The notes under the pieces were generated by a model. It did not search any database. It saw only the letters and a program-made list of their open reading frames with translations, and was not told the origin of the DNA. From positions 141,459 through 205,458 of the forward strand of contig NZ_JAFKHE010000018.1 of NCBI RefSeq assembly GCF_017307495.1: a stretch of DNA of 64,000 bases, in the 5' to 3' direction. Position 1 is the stretch's first letter; each line of letters begins with the position of its first letter. The translations under genes were made by a program, and so were the position numbers. Positions 25,279 to 33,432 of this stretch are shown one piece after another. This stretch comes from Devosia sp. (lineage in GTDB: Bacteria; Pseudomonadota; Alphaproteobacteria; Rhizobiales; Devosiaceae).

Positions 25279-26508
25279 ATGCGTGCGATCTATTCATACG
25301 GCGTCGCCGGCGCCATCGTCATTGTCGGTGCGCTCTGGCTCGGCAGCGGCACGTTCGTCGCTGGCGGCAACGGACCCGGCAACGGCGAAAAGCCGATCAT
25401 TGCGTTCTTCGACAAGAATGCGGAGACCACTCACACCGCCGAGGCCGGACACGCGGCGGGCGAGATCGACCCCAAGCTGACCATCGCCGAGCGCGTGGCC
25501 GAGGCGTCGGGCGCCGAGGCACCGCTGCAGTCGGTGCGCACGGAGACCTACACGGTGCAGCCGATGCCCGTTGAAGTCCCGCTGCGTGGCCGCACCAAGG
25601 CCAAGTCGGTGGTCTCGATCACGCCTGAGACGCAAGGTGTCGTCACCGCCGTCAACGCCGTCAAGGGCCAGGTCGTGAAGCCGGGCGACGTGCTGTGCAC
25701 GCTCGACGAGGGCACCCGCGCCGCCGCCGTGGCGCAGGCGGAAGCCACGCTGGCGCAGGCGCAGACGAGCTTCGACTCCAACAAGGCGCTGCGGGACAAG
25801 GGGCTGGCGGCTGCCAATACGGGCATCGCCGCCGAGGCCGCCCTGCGCCAGGCCCAGACCGCGTTCGACCAGGCCAAGCTCGAATTCGACCGCGCCAAGG
25901 TGACCACCAAGATCGGCGGCGTGGCGCAGGATCCGATCGCCACCGTCGGCAGCGTGCTGAGCCCCGGCCAGGCCTGCGCCACGGTCGTCGAACTCGATCC
26001 GATGCTGTTCGTCGCCAACGTGCCGGAAGCGCGGATCGCGCGCGCCGAACTCGGCCTGCCGGCCAAGGTGACGACCGTCACCGGCCAGACCGTCGAGGGC
26101 AAGGTGAGCTTCATCGCCTCGCTCGCCGACGAGGCCACGCGCTCGTTCCCGATCGAGATCGAGATTCCGAACAAGGACGGCAAGGTGCTGTCGGGGGTGA
26201 CCGCGACCGCAACCGTCTCCATGGGCACCCTGCCGGCGCACCTGCTGCCGCAGTCGGTGCTGACCCTCGACGACAACGGCGCACTTGGGGTGCGCGCGGT
26301 TAAGGATGGCGTCGTCGAGTTCTATGCCGTGACCATCATCTCGGACTCCCGCGAGGGCGTCTGGGTCACGGGCCTGCCTCCGACGGTGGATGTGATCACC
26401 ATGGGCCAGGAGTATGTCGTGCCGGGCCAGAAGGTCAACGCGACCAACGTTACGGGGACGCCTCAGTCCGAAGGGACCAAGGCCGCTGCTGAAGGGGTGC
26501 AGTCATGA
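25279..26508 (+). CDS. RND efflux periplasmic adaptor (membrane fusion protein)
   Basis: This 409-residue adaptor links the inner-membrane RND pump to an outer-membrane channel. Residues 5-25 form a single membrane anchor. Residues 30-85 are an unusually long charged linker. The lipoyl and alpha-hairpin region follows (SITPETQGVVTAVNAVKGQVVKPGDVLCTLDEG, then the Ala/Gln-rich helices ending FDRAKV), then the beta-barrel (VVELDPMLFVANVPEARIARAELGLPAKV). The hairpin is short. ATG 25279 gives the anchor immediately after a basic start. Its stop overlaps the RND gene. No outer-membrane factor is in the window, so the channel must be shared. Confidence 0.92.
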   Translation: MRAIYSYGVAGAIVIVGALWLGSGTFVAGGNGPGNGEKPIIAFFDKNAETTHTAEAGHAAGEIDPKLTIAERVAEASGAEAPLQSVRTETYTVQPMPVEVPLRGRTKAKSVVSITPETQGVVTAVNAVKGQVVKPGDVLCTLDEGTRAAAVAQAEATLAQAQTSFDSNKALRDKGLAAANTGIAAEAALRQAQTAFDQAKLEFDRAKVTTKIGGVAQDPIATVGSVLSPGQACATVVELDPMLFVANVPEARIARAELGLPAKVTTVTGQTVEGKVSFIASLADEATRSFPIEIEIPNKDGKVLSGVTATATVSMGTLPAHLLPQSVLTLDDNGALGVRAVKDGVVEFYAVTIISDSREGVWVTGLPPTVDVITMGQEYVVPGQKVNATNVTGTPQSEGTKAAAEGVQS

Positions 26509-29500
26509 TGAATTTCCTCGAGCGCGTCCTGCGGATGCCGCGGGTCGTGCTGACGGTGATGGCACTGCTGCTCATCGCCGGCTTCGGCGCCTACACCTCG
26601 CTGCCGAAGGAAAGCTTCCCGGCGATCGACATCCCGTATTTCTACGTCTCGGTGAGCCAGACCGGCGTCGCCCCGCGCGACGCGGAGCGCCTGTTGGCCA
26701 AGCCGATCGAGGACCGCATCAAGGACCTCGACGGGCTGGAGAACTACACCTCGACCTCGAGCACCGGGCATGCCTCGGTGTTCCTCGAGTTCAACGTGAA
26801 CGCCGACAAGGACAAGGCGCTCTCCGACATCCGCGCCAAGCTCGACGGCGTCTCGTCCGAGCTGCCTGCGGACGCCAACGACCCGACCGTGAACGAGATT
26901 TCGTTCTCGAACATGCCGTCGATCTCGGTGGCGCTCTATGGCGACGTGCCGGAGCGCACGCTGGTGCAGCGCGCCAAGGACCTCCGCGACGAGCTCGAGA
27001 ACATCCCGACCGTGCAGAGCGTGACCATTTCCGGGTCGCGCGACGAGATGCTCGCGGTCACGATCGACATGAACCGTCTCGAGGCCTACAACCTCACCGC
27101 GGCCCAACTGCTCGACGCGCTCGCCAAGAACAACATGGTGGTGCCGGGCGGTACGCTCGATACCGGCAAGGGCTCGTTCAACGTTGAAGTGCCCGGCCTC
27201 ATCACTTCGGCGGCAGACGTCTACTCTCTGCCGATCAAGGCCGACGGCGACAACGTCGTGACCTTCGGCGACGTGGCGACCATCACCCGCACCTTCGCGG
27301 ACGCGACCGAATACGCCCACGTCAACGGCCAGCCGGCGATCACGCTGGGCGTGATCAAGGAACTGGGCACCAACGTCATCGACGTGTCCGACCAGGTGCG
27401 TGCGCGTACCGCGGCCTTCACCAAGTCGTGGCCGGCCGGCATCCAGCACTCGTTCCTCGTCGACCAGGCCGACTCGACCAAGTCGCTGTTCCGCTCGCTG
27501 GAAGCCGCTGTGCTGACCGCCGTGGCGCTGGTGATGACCGTGTGCGTGGCGACGCTGGGCGTCCGCCCTGCCCTCATGATCGGCACCTCGATCCCGATCT
27601 CGTTCATGATCGCGTTCCTCGTCGTGCAAATGATGGGCATGACCATCAACATGATGATCATGTTCGGCCTCGTGCTGGCCGTGGGCGTGCTCGTCGACGA
27701 CCCGATCGTGGTGGTGGAATACGCCGAACGAAAGCTGCAGGAAGGCGTCTCCAAGAAGGAGGCGTTCATCCTCGCGGCCCGCAAGATGTTCGTGCCGGTG
27801 GTCTCGGCCACCTTCACGACGCTGGGTGCGTTCGTGCCGCTGCTGTTCTGGCCGGGCATCATCGGCAAGTTCATGAGCTACCTGCCGATCATCGTGATCG
27901 TGGTCATGGTCGCCTCGCTGCTTTCGGCGCTGGTGTTCATGCCCGTGATCGGCGCGATCATCGCCTCGAGCCACGTCGACGAAAAGGCCAAGGAAGCGGC
28001 CGACGTCGTCATGTACCCGGACAAGTTCGACACCAGGAAGGTGAAGGGCGCGACCGGCGTCTACGTGCGGACGCTCGCCCACCTGATCCGGCATCCGATC
28101 ATCACGCTGGCAGTCGGCTTCTCGATCGTCATCGGCATGTTCGCGCTCTACATCACGCATCCGACCGGCATGGAGGCCTTCCCGGCCTCCGAGCCCGAGT
28201 TCGGCACCGTGAACGTGATCGCGCGCGGCAACTATTCGCCGATCGAGATCCGCGACATGCTGGTCGAGGTCGAAAAGCAGGTCCTGCAGGTGCAGGGCGT
28301 GCAGGACTCGATCATGACTTTTGCCGGCTCGGGCGGCAGCTTCGGCGGCAGCTCGCCGCCGGACACGATCGGCCAGTTCAACCTGCAACTGATGCCTTGG
28401 AACGAGCGCGTCAAGGCCGAGGAGATCTTCCAGAACATCCGTGACCGGGTGAAGGACATCTCGGGCATCCAGGTGCAGATCGCGGCGCAGGAAAACGGCC
28501 CGCCGGCCGGCAAGGCGATCAACCTCAGCGTCGAGAGCAGTGTCTATGACGACCTCACGCCGGTGGTGGCCAAGCTGCGCAACTACATCCAAAACGACCT
28601 CGGCGACACCATCGACGTCGAAGACGGACGTCCCTCCCCGGGCATCGACTGGGAAGTGACGATCGACCGCGAGGCCGCCGCCAAGTACGGCATCGGCGTG
28701 CGCGAGCTGTCGCCCTACGTCCAGTTGGTCACCTCGGGCGTCAAGCTCGGCTCGTACCGGCCCGACGACGCGGACGGCGAACTCGACATCAAGGTCCGCC
28801 TACCGCTCGCGGAACGCAGCTTCGACAGCCTCGACTCGCTGCGCATCGTGACCTCGCAGGGCCTCGTTCCGGTGTCGAACTTCATCAAGCGCACGGCAGT
28901 TCCGAAGGTGGCCAACATCACCCGCAAGAACGGCAGCTACCAGATGACGGTCGCCGCCAACCTGACGCCGGGCGTGCCGGCCGACCAGAAGGTCGAGCAG
29001 CTCAAGGCATGGGTGGCCCAGCAGGGCTTCCCGTCGACGACCAAGGTCGTGTTCGGTGGTGCCGACGAACAGATCGGCGACACCAACGCGTTCATCGGCC
29101 AGGCGCTGATGGCGGCCCTGTTCATCATCTTCCTGGTGCTGCTGCTGGAGTACAACAGCTTCTACCAGGTGCTGGTGACGCTCTCGACGGTGGTCATGTC
29201 GATCGCCGGCGTGATGGTCGGCATGGTGGTCACGGGGATGAGCTTCTCGGCGATCATGACGGGCCTCGGCATCGTTGCCCTCGCCGGCATCGTGGTGAAG
29301 AACGGCATCGTGCTGATCGACACCTACAACCACTACAATCGTGGTGATGGCGTCGAACCGGTGAAGGCCATGCTGATCACTGCCAGCCAGCGCGTGCGGC
29401 CGGTGCTGCTCACCGCGACGGTGACGGCGCTGGGCGTGATCCCGATGGCGGTGAACGTCGAGTTCGACTTCATTCGCCGCGAGATCGTGTGGGGCGGCCT

Positions 29501-29825
29501 CGCCGGGTCGTGGTTCACGCACCTGTCGGCGGCCCTGGTCTCGGGCCTGTTCGTCTCGACCGCCCTCACCCTGGTGATGGTGCCGGTGATGGTGACCGCT
29601 CCCAGCGTGATCCGAAACGGCCGTATCGCCCAGGCGCTCGCCGGCTTCTTCAGCGGCCTGTTCCGCGGCCGCAAGAAGGCGACGGCGGTGACGCCGGAGG
29701 GTCAGGAAGTCGAGATCCCGGCCGACATCGACAGCTCCAGGCGCTTCATCAAGACCGAAGGTTCGGGCCTGGTGGAGACCGAGCAGGACGGCGTCACGGT
29801 CGTGAGCCGGCAGGCGGCGGAGTAG
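26505..29825 (+). CDS. RND-family efflux transporter permease
   Basis: This 1106-residue proton-driven inner-membrane pump of the AcrB superfamily has TM1 at about residues 12-30, a large periplasmic loop, TM2-6 near residues 340-500, and a second repeat ending around residue 1040. TM4 carries the proton-relay pair D398-D399 in VLVDDPIVVVEYAERK. LPKESFPAIDIPYFYVSVSQTGVAPRDAERLLAKPIED is the usual start of the porter domain. The last about 60 residues form a basic then acidic cytoplasmic tail longer than in AcrB. It overlaps the adaptor by 4 bp. Substrates are unknown. Confidence 0.95.
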   Translation: MMNFLERVLRMPRVVLTVMALLLIAGFGAYTSLPKESFPAIDIPYFYVSVSQTGVAPRDAERLLAKPIEDRIKDLDGLENYTSTSSTGHASVFLEFNVNADKDKALSDIRAKLDGVSSELPADANDPTVNEISFSNMPSISVALYGDVPERTLVQRAKDLRDELENIPTVQSVTISGSRDEMLAVTIDMNRLEAYNLTAAQLLDALAKNNMVVPGGTLDTGKGSFNVEVPGLITSAADVYSLPIKADGDNVVTFGDVATITRTFADATEYAHVNGQPAITLGVIKELGTNVIDVSDQVRARTAAFTKSWPAGIQHSFLVDQADSTKSLFRSLEAAVLTAVALVMTVCVATLGVRPALMIGTSIPISFMIAFLVVQMMGMTINMMIMFGLVLAVGVLVDDPIVVVEYAERKLQEGVSKKEAFILAARKMFVPVVSATFTTLGAFVPLLFWPGIIGKFMSYLPIIVIVVMVASLLSALVFMPVIGAIIASSHVDEKAKEAADVVMYPDKFDTRKVKGATGVYVRTLAHLIRHPIITLAVGFSIVIGMFALYITHPTGMEAFPASEPEFGTVNVIARGNYSPIEIRDMLVEVEKQVLQVQGVQDSIMTFAGSGGSFGGSSPPDTIGQFNLQLMPWNERVKAEEIFQNIRDRVKDISGIQVQIAAQENGPPAGKAINLSVESSVYDDLTPVVAKLRNYIQNDLGDTIDVEDGRPSPGIDWEVTIDREAAAKYGIGVRELSPYVQLVTSGVKLGSYRPDDADGELDIKVRLPLAERSFDSLDSLRIVTSQGLVPVSNFIKRTAVPKVANITRKNGSYQMTVAANLTPGVPADQKVEQLKAWVAQQGFPSTTKVVFGGADEQIGDTNAFIGQALMAALFIIFLVLLLEYNSFYQVLVTLSTVVMSIAGVMVGMVVTGMSFSAIMTGLGIVALAGIVVKNGIVLIDTYNHYNRGDGVEPVKAMLITASQRVRPVLLTATVTALGVIPMAVNVEFDFIRREIVWGGLAGSWFTHLSAALVSGLFVSTALTLVMVPVMVTAPSVIRNGRIAQALAGFFSGLFRGRKKATAVTPEGQEVEIPADIDSSRRFIKTEGSGLVETEQDGVTVVSRQAAE

Positions 29826-29850
29826 CCGGCGCAGCCATCGATACTTGCAG

Positions 29851-29877
29851 GGCCCGGGGCATCGTCCCGGGCCTTTT
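29851..29877 (+). terminator. Rho-independent terminator after the RND operon
   Basis: An 8-bp perfect stem (GGCCCGGG 29851-29858, CCCGGGCC 29866-29873) with a 7-nt loop is followed by TTTTGTTGTTT on the plus strand. It lies 26 bp after the RND stop codon. Confidence 0.88.
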
Positions 29878-29892
29878 GTTGTTTGGCGCCGA

Positions 29893-30879
29893 TTATCGGG
29901 CCGCGGCCGAGCGACGTGGAACCGACCCTCTGGCCCACTGCCATGCCACCCCTGCGGCCAGCGACGCGGCAAAGGTAAGGGCGATGACGAGCAGCGAGTT
30001 CGTCCCCAGTTTCAGCTCGACAACCAGGATGCCGATGACCAGAACGTGGGCGAGGTAGGCGGTGAAGGTGGCCCGGCCGAGGGCGGACCAGACGGGCCAG
30101 CGCAGGTCGAGCCGCATGAACAGCAGCACGACCGAGATCCCGTAGCCGAGGGTCGAGAGCGAGAAGTCGTGGCCCATCGGGTAGCGGGGCACGACGAGAT
30201 AGCCCTCCCCCAGCTGGCCGAGCGCGAACAGCACGACCGCAGCGATGAGGGTCGGTACAGGCAGGCCACTCACCCAGCCGCCGTGCCGGCGCAGGAGTAC
30301 GCCGGCAACGAGGAAGACCGGCGCGAAGAAGATGCCGTTGCGATCCATCCAGAACGGGGAAACGCGCTGCAGCAGGATCGGCCCGTAGGACCCCACGATC
30401 GTCCCGAGCAGGAACAGCGCCACCGACAGCACAGCCGTCATGCGCCAGCCGAACCAGCGGCCGGAGAAGGCCACGATCACAGTGCCGACGATGAGTGCGG
30501 GCAGGAACCACAGGTGGAAGGCCGGTCCGCCGGTCCAGAGCAGAAAGGCCAGGCCGACCGGGGAGAGGTCGAGCGCATGGCTCGGCACCGTGACGGCTTG
30601 CCACGCGACCATGACGGCCACCCAGGCGACGAACGGAACGCCGACGCGGCGGAGGACACGGAGCACGAGGCGCCCCGGCGCGGCAAGTTCCTCGGGCTTC
30701 CAGAACCAGGCCGAGAGGATGAAGAAGACCGGGACGGCAAAGCGGCTCAGTTCATCGAGGACGAAGCCGAGCAGCCGGTTGTCGTGAAAGCCGCCCGCCG
30801 CGACGTGCAGCGTGATGATCCCGAGCAGGCTGAGGACGCGCAGTGCATCGAGGGAGGCGTTGCGGCCGGCGGCTGACAT
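29893..30879 (-). CDS. Acyltransferase family 3 membrane protein
   Basis: This 328-residue integral membrane protein has about ten helices and belongs to the acyltransferase-3/OafA-like family, which moves acetyl or other acyl groups onto surface sugars. RNASLDALRVLSLLGIITLHVAAGGFH at the N-terminus holds the catalytic-type His; WFLPALIVG in the middle and FTAYLAHVLVI near the C-terminus are also family features. It ends 15 bp from the RND terminator and is convergent to the RND operon. The target could be the glycan from the rfb locus, but nothing adjacent proves this. Confidence 0.85.
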   Translation of the reverse strand: MSAAGRNASLDALRVLSLLGIITLHVAAGGFHDNRLLGFVLDELSRFAVPVFFILSAWFWKPEELAAPGRLVLRVLRRVGVPFVAWVAVMVAWQAVTVPSHALDLSPVGLAFLLWTGGPAFHLWFLPALIVGTVIVAFSGRWFGWRMTAVLSVALFLLGTIVGSYGPILLQRVSPFWMDRNGIFFAPVFLVAGVLLRRHGGWVSGLPVPTLIAAVVLFALGQLGEGYLVVPRYPMGHDFSLSTLGYGISVVLLFMRLDLRWPVWSALGRATFTAYLAHVLVIGILVVELKLGTNSLLVIALTFAASLAAGVAWQWARGSVPRRSAAAR

Positions 30880-30982
30880 GGGCGCCTAGCAGCAAGCACG
30901 GCCAAGCGGCCAGGCATGCCCCTTGGAGCAAGCGAACGCCGGGGCGGGCGTGCCGCCGGGCACGAGGTCGCAACACCACATT

Positions 30983-31015
30983 GGGGAATCTCCGTACGTA
31001 CGGAGATTGCTCCCC
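30983..31015. repeat. Perfect 22-bp palindrome downstream of the Atm1-type gene
   Basis: A perfect palindrome spans 30987-31008 (arm AATCTCCGTAC), and GGGG (30983-30986) with CCCC (31012-31015) extends the stem with a small bulge. It lies 28 bp after the stop of the ABC exporter gene on the minus strand. No T-run follows on either strand, so a simple terminator is unlikely. Confidence 0.7.
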
Positions 31016-31043
31016 AGCCGGCCTGCGCCGCAAGCCCCGCTGG

Positions 31044-32942
31044 CTACTCCGCGGCCGGCAGGCCGCGCTTGACGAAGCCCTCGGGGTCGTTGGCGACCTT
31101 GCGCGCCAGTTCCTCGACCTCGCTCGCCTCGCGCTGGCGGTTCCACATCTGGGCGTAGAGGCCCTGCCGGGCCAGCAGCCCGGAATGCGTGCCCCGCTCG
31201 GCGATCTGGCCGTCGCGGAGCACGATGATCTCGTCCGCATTGACCACAGTGGAAAGCCGATGGGCGATGACCAGCGTGGTGCGGTTGGCCGAGACCAGGT
31301 CGAGCGCGGACTTGATGTCCTGCTCGGTCTTGGTGTCGAGCGCCGAGGTGGCCTCGTCGAGGATCAGGATGGCGGGAGCCTTGAGGATGGTGCGGGCGAT
31401 GGCGACGCGCTGCTTCTCGCCGCCCGAGAGCTTCAAACCGCGCTCGCCCACCTGGGTCTCGAAGCCCTTGGGCAGCGCCTCGATGAAGTGGCCGATCTGA
31501 GCCAGTTCGGCAGCCTTCTTCACCTCGTCTTCCGTCGCGTCGGGGCGGCCATAGCGGATGTTGTAGGCGATGGTGTCGTTGAACAGCACGGTATCCTGCG
31601 GGACCATGCCGATGGCGGCGCGCAGGCTTTCCTGCGTGACGTCGCGCAGGTCCTGCCCGTCGATCGTGATGCGCCCCTCGATCACGTCGTAGAAGCGATA
31701 CAGCAAGCGCGAGATCGTCGACTTGCCGGCGCCCGAAGGCCCAACGACGGCGATGGTCTTGCCGGCCGGCACCTCGAAGCTCACGCCCTTGAGGATGGGG
31801 CGGTCGGGATCGTAGTGGAACTTCACGTCCTCGAAGCGGATCACCGGGCCGGTGATGGCGATCGGCCGCGCCCCGGGCTTGTTCTGGATCTCGGGCGGAC
31901 GGTCGAGCAGCTTGAACATCTCCTCGATGTCGGTGAGGCCCTGGCGGATTTCGCGGTACACGAAACCGATCATGTTGAGGGGCCGGTAGATCTGCATGAG
32001 GAAGGTGTTGAGCAGGACGAAATCGCCCAGCGTCAGGGTACGGTTCATCACGCCGATGACCGCCAGCACGCCGATGACCACCGTGCCTGAGTAGAAGATC
32101 ACCGCCTGGCCGAAGTTGAGGAAGCCCAGCGAGGACCAGATGCGGATGGCCGAGCGCTCGTAGCGTGCCATCGAGGCGTCGAAGCGGTCGGCCTCCATCT
32201 TCTCGTTGGCGAAGTACTTCACCGTCTCGAAGTTGAGCAGGCTGTCGATGGCCTTGCCGTTGGCGTCGGTGTCGCTCTCGTTCATGTCGCGGCGGATCGA
32301 GATCCGCCAGTTCGACGCCTTGATGGTGAACCACAGGTAGAGCCAGACCGTGACGACCAGCACGGACAGGTAGCTGACGCCGAACATCACCACGAAGATG
32401 GTGCCGGTGATGACGAACTCGACCAGCGTCGGCGCCGTGTTGAGCATCGTGAAGCGCACGATGGTCTCGATGCCCTTGGTGCCGCGCTCGATGACGCGGC
32501 TGAGCCCGCCGGTGCGGCGCGCCAGATGGAAGCGGAGCGAGAGCCGGTGCATGTGCTCGAAGGTCTGCAGGGCCAGCTTGCGCACGGCATGCTGGCCGAC
32601 GGAGGCGAACAGCACGTCGCGCAACTGCTGGAAGCCGGCGTCGATGATATTGCCGACGCCGAAGGCGATGACGAGCACGACCGGCACCGCGACACCCATC
32701 AGCAGCGCGGTGTCGGGCGTCGCGCCATCCAGGCTGTCGATGATCCACTTGTAGATGAAGGGCACGAGCGTGGTCGCGACCTTGCTGACCAGCAGCGCGC
32801 CGATGGCGAGGACGACGCGAACCTTGAGGTCAGTACGGCCAGCGGGCCACATGTACTGCCAGAGGTTGCGAACGGTAGAGAACAGGCCGCCCTCCTCCGC
32901 ACTGACGGTGGGGCGCTTGGGTGCCTCTTCGGCGACAGACAT
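31044..32942 (-). CDS. Atm1-type ABC exporter (fused membrane and ATPase domains)
   Basis: This 632-residue half-transporter forms a homodimer. The membrane domain (about residues 45-345, six helices) has the Atm1/HMT1-like stretch SIRRDMNESDTDANGKAIDSLLNFETVKYFANE. The ATPase has Walker A VGPSGAGKST, signature LSGGEKQRVAIAR, Walker B ILILDEATSALD and the switch His in IAHRLSTV. Family members export glutathione- or sulfur-containing compounds and give metal tolerance; NaAtm1 of Novosphingobium is an alphaproteobacterial example. Its ATG (32942) overlaps the stop of an ArsR gene, so it is probably controlled by metal or redox state. Confidence 0.92.
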   Translation of the reverse strand: MSVAEEAPKRPTVSAEEGGLFSTVRNLWQYMWPAGRTDLKVRVVLAIGALLVSKVATTLVPFIYKWIIDSLDGATPDTALLMGVAVPVVLVIAFGVGNIIDAGFQQLRDVLFASVGQHAVRKLALQTFEHMHRLSLRFHLARRTGGLSRVIERGTKGIETIVRFTMLNTAPTLVEFVITGTIFVVMFGVSYLSVLVVTVWLYLWFTIKASNWRISIRRDMNESDTDANGKAIDSLLNFETVKYFANEKMEADRFDASMARYERSAIRIWSSLGFLNFGQAVIFYSGTVVIGVLAVIGVMNRTLTLGDFVLLNTFLMQIYRPLNMIGFVYREIRQGLTDIEEMFKLLDRPPEIQNKPGARPIAITGPVIRFEDVKFHYDPDRPILKGVSFEVPAGKTIAVVGPSGAGKSTISRLLYRFYDVIEGRITIDGQDLRDVTQESLRAAIGMVPQDTVLFNDTIAYNIRYGRPDATEDEVKKAAELAQIGHFIEALPKGFETQVGERGLKLSGGEKQRVAIARTILKAPAILILDEATSALDTKTEQDIKSALDLVSANRTTLVIAHRLSTVVNADEIIVLRDGQIAERGTHSGLLARQGLYAQMWNRQREASEVEELARKVANDPEGFVKRGLPAAE

Positions 32943-33268
32943 CAGGCGAGCTCTTTGACCGGGGAAACGGTGGTAGCAAGGCCTGCGAACAGGCCGGAAC
33001 AGGCCGAATTGAACTCGGCAAGGCGATCGGTGCGCAGCTTGTAGCAGTTGCGCGTGCCCTTGGCCTGGCGCTCGACCAGGCCGGCATCGAGCAGAACCTT
33101 GATGTGCTGGCTGACGGTGGACTGGGCCAGCGGCAGGCACTGGGTCACGTCCGTGCAGCAGCAGTCGCCCGCGTCCTGCTCGGCCAGGATGCGCAGGATG
33201 CTGAGCCGCACCGGGTGGCCGAGGGCGCGCATCACGCTGGCAATGTCATCGTCGCGCATCTGGTTCAT
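32942..33268 (-). CDS. ArsR-family winged-helix regulator
   Basis: This 108-residue repressor-type protein has the ArsR helix-turn-helix (ALGHPVRLSILRILAEQDAG, then PLAQSTVSQHIKVLLDAGLVERQAKGTRNCYKL). The segment DCCCTDVTQCLPLAQS has three consecutive Cys plus another, a likely thiol or metal sensor next to the recognition helix. ATG 33268 is used; TTG 33274 is possible. It is translationally coupled (TGATG) to the Atm1-type exporter, so it probably represses that exporter until metal or arsenical binds. The ligand is inferred from the cysteines only. Confidence 0.88.
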   Translation of the reverse strand: MNQMRDDDIASVMRALGHPVRLSILRILAEQDAGDCCCTDVTQCLPLAQSTVSQHIKVLLDAGLVERQAKGTRNCYKLRTDRLAEFNSACSGLFAGLATTVSPVKELA

Positions 33269-33432
33269 CGGCAATCAGCGATAGAGAATCGGGGGCCGCA
33301 AGGCAAGGTCAAAGCGCCTGCCCGAAGGGGGAGTTGTGGGTTGGAGGGATGACGGCGCGGTGGTGGGAAAGGCGCGTGCAAGCCTGCCTGAGGCCGCCCT
33401 GCCCCGTGTGGGAGAGGGTGACGCCATCGCGC

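Noticed and set aside
30886..31043. C-terminal continuation of an out-of-frame open frame past the Atm1-type gene (NLRTYGD...)
   Set aside because: It is the wrong frame for the exporter; the reading through the 22-bp palindrome has no family match.
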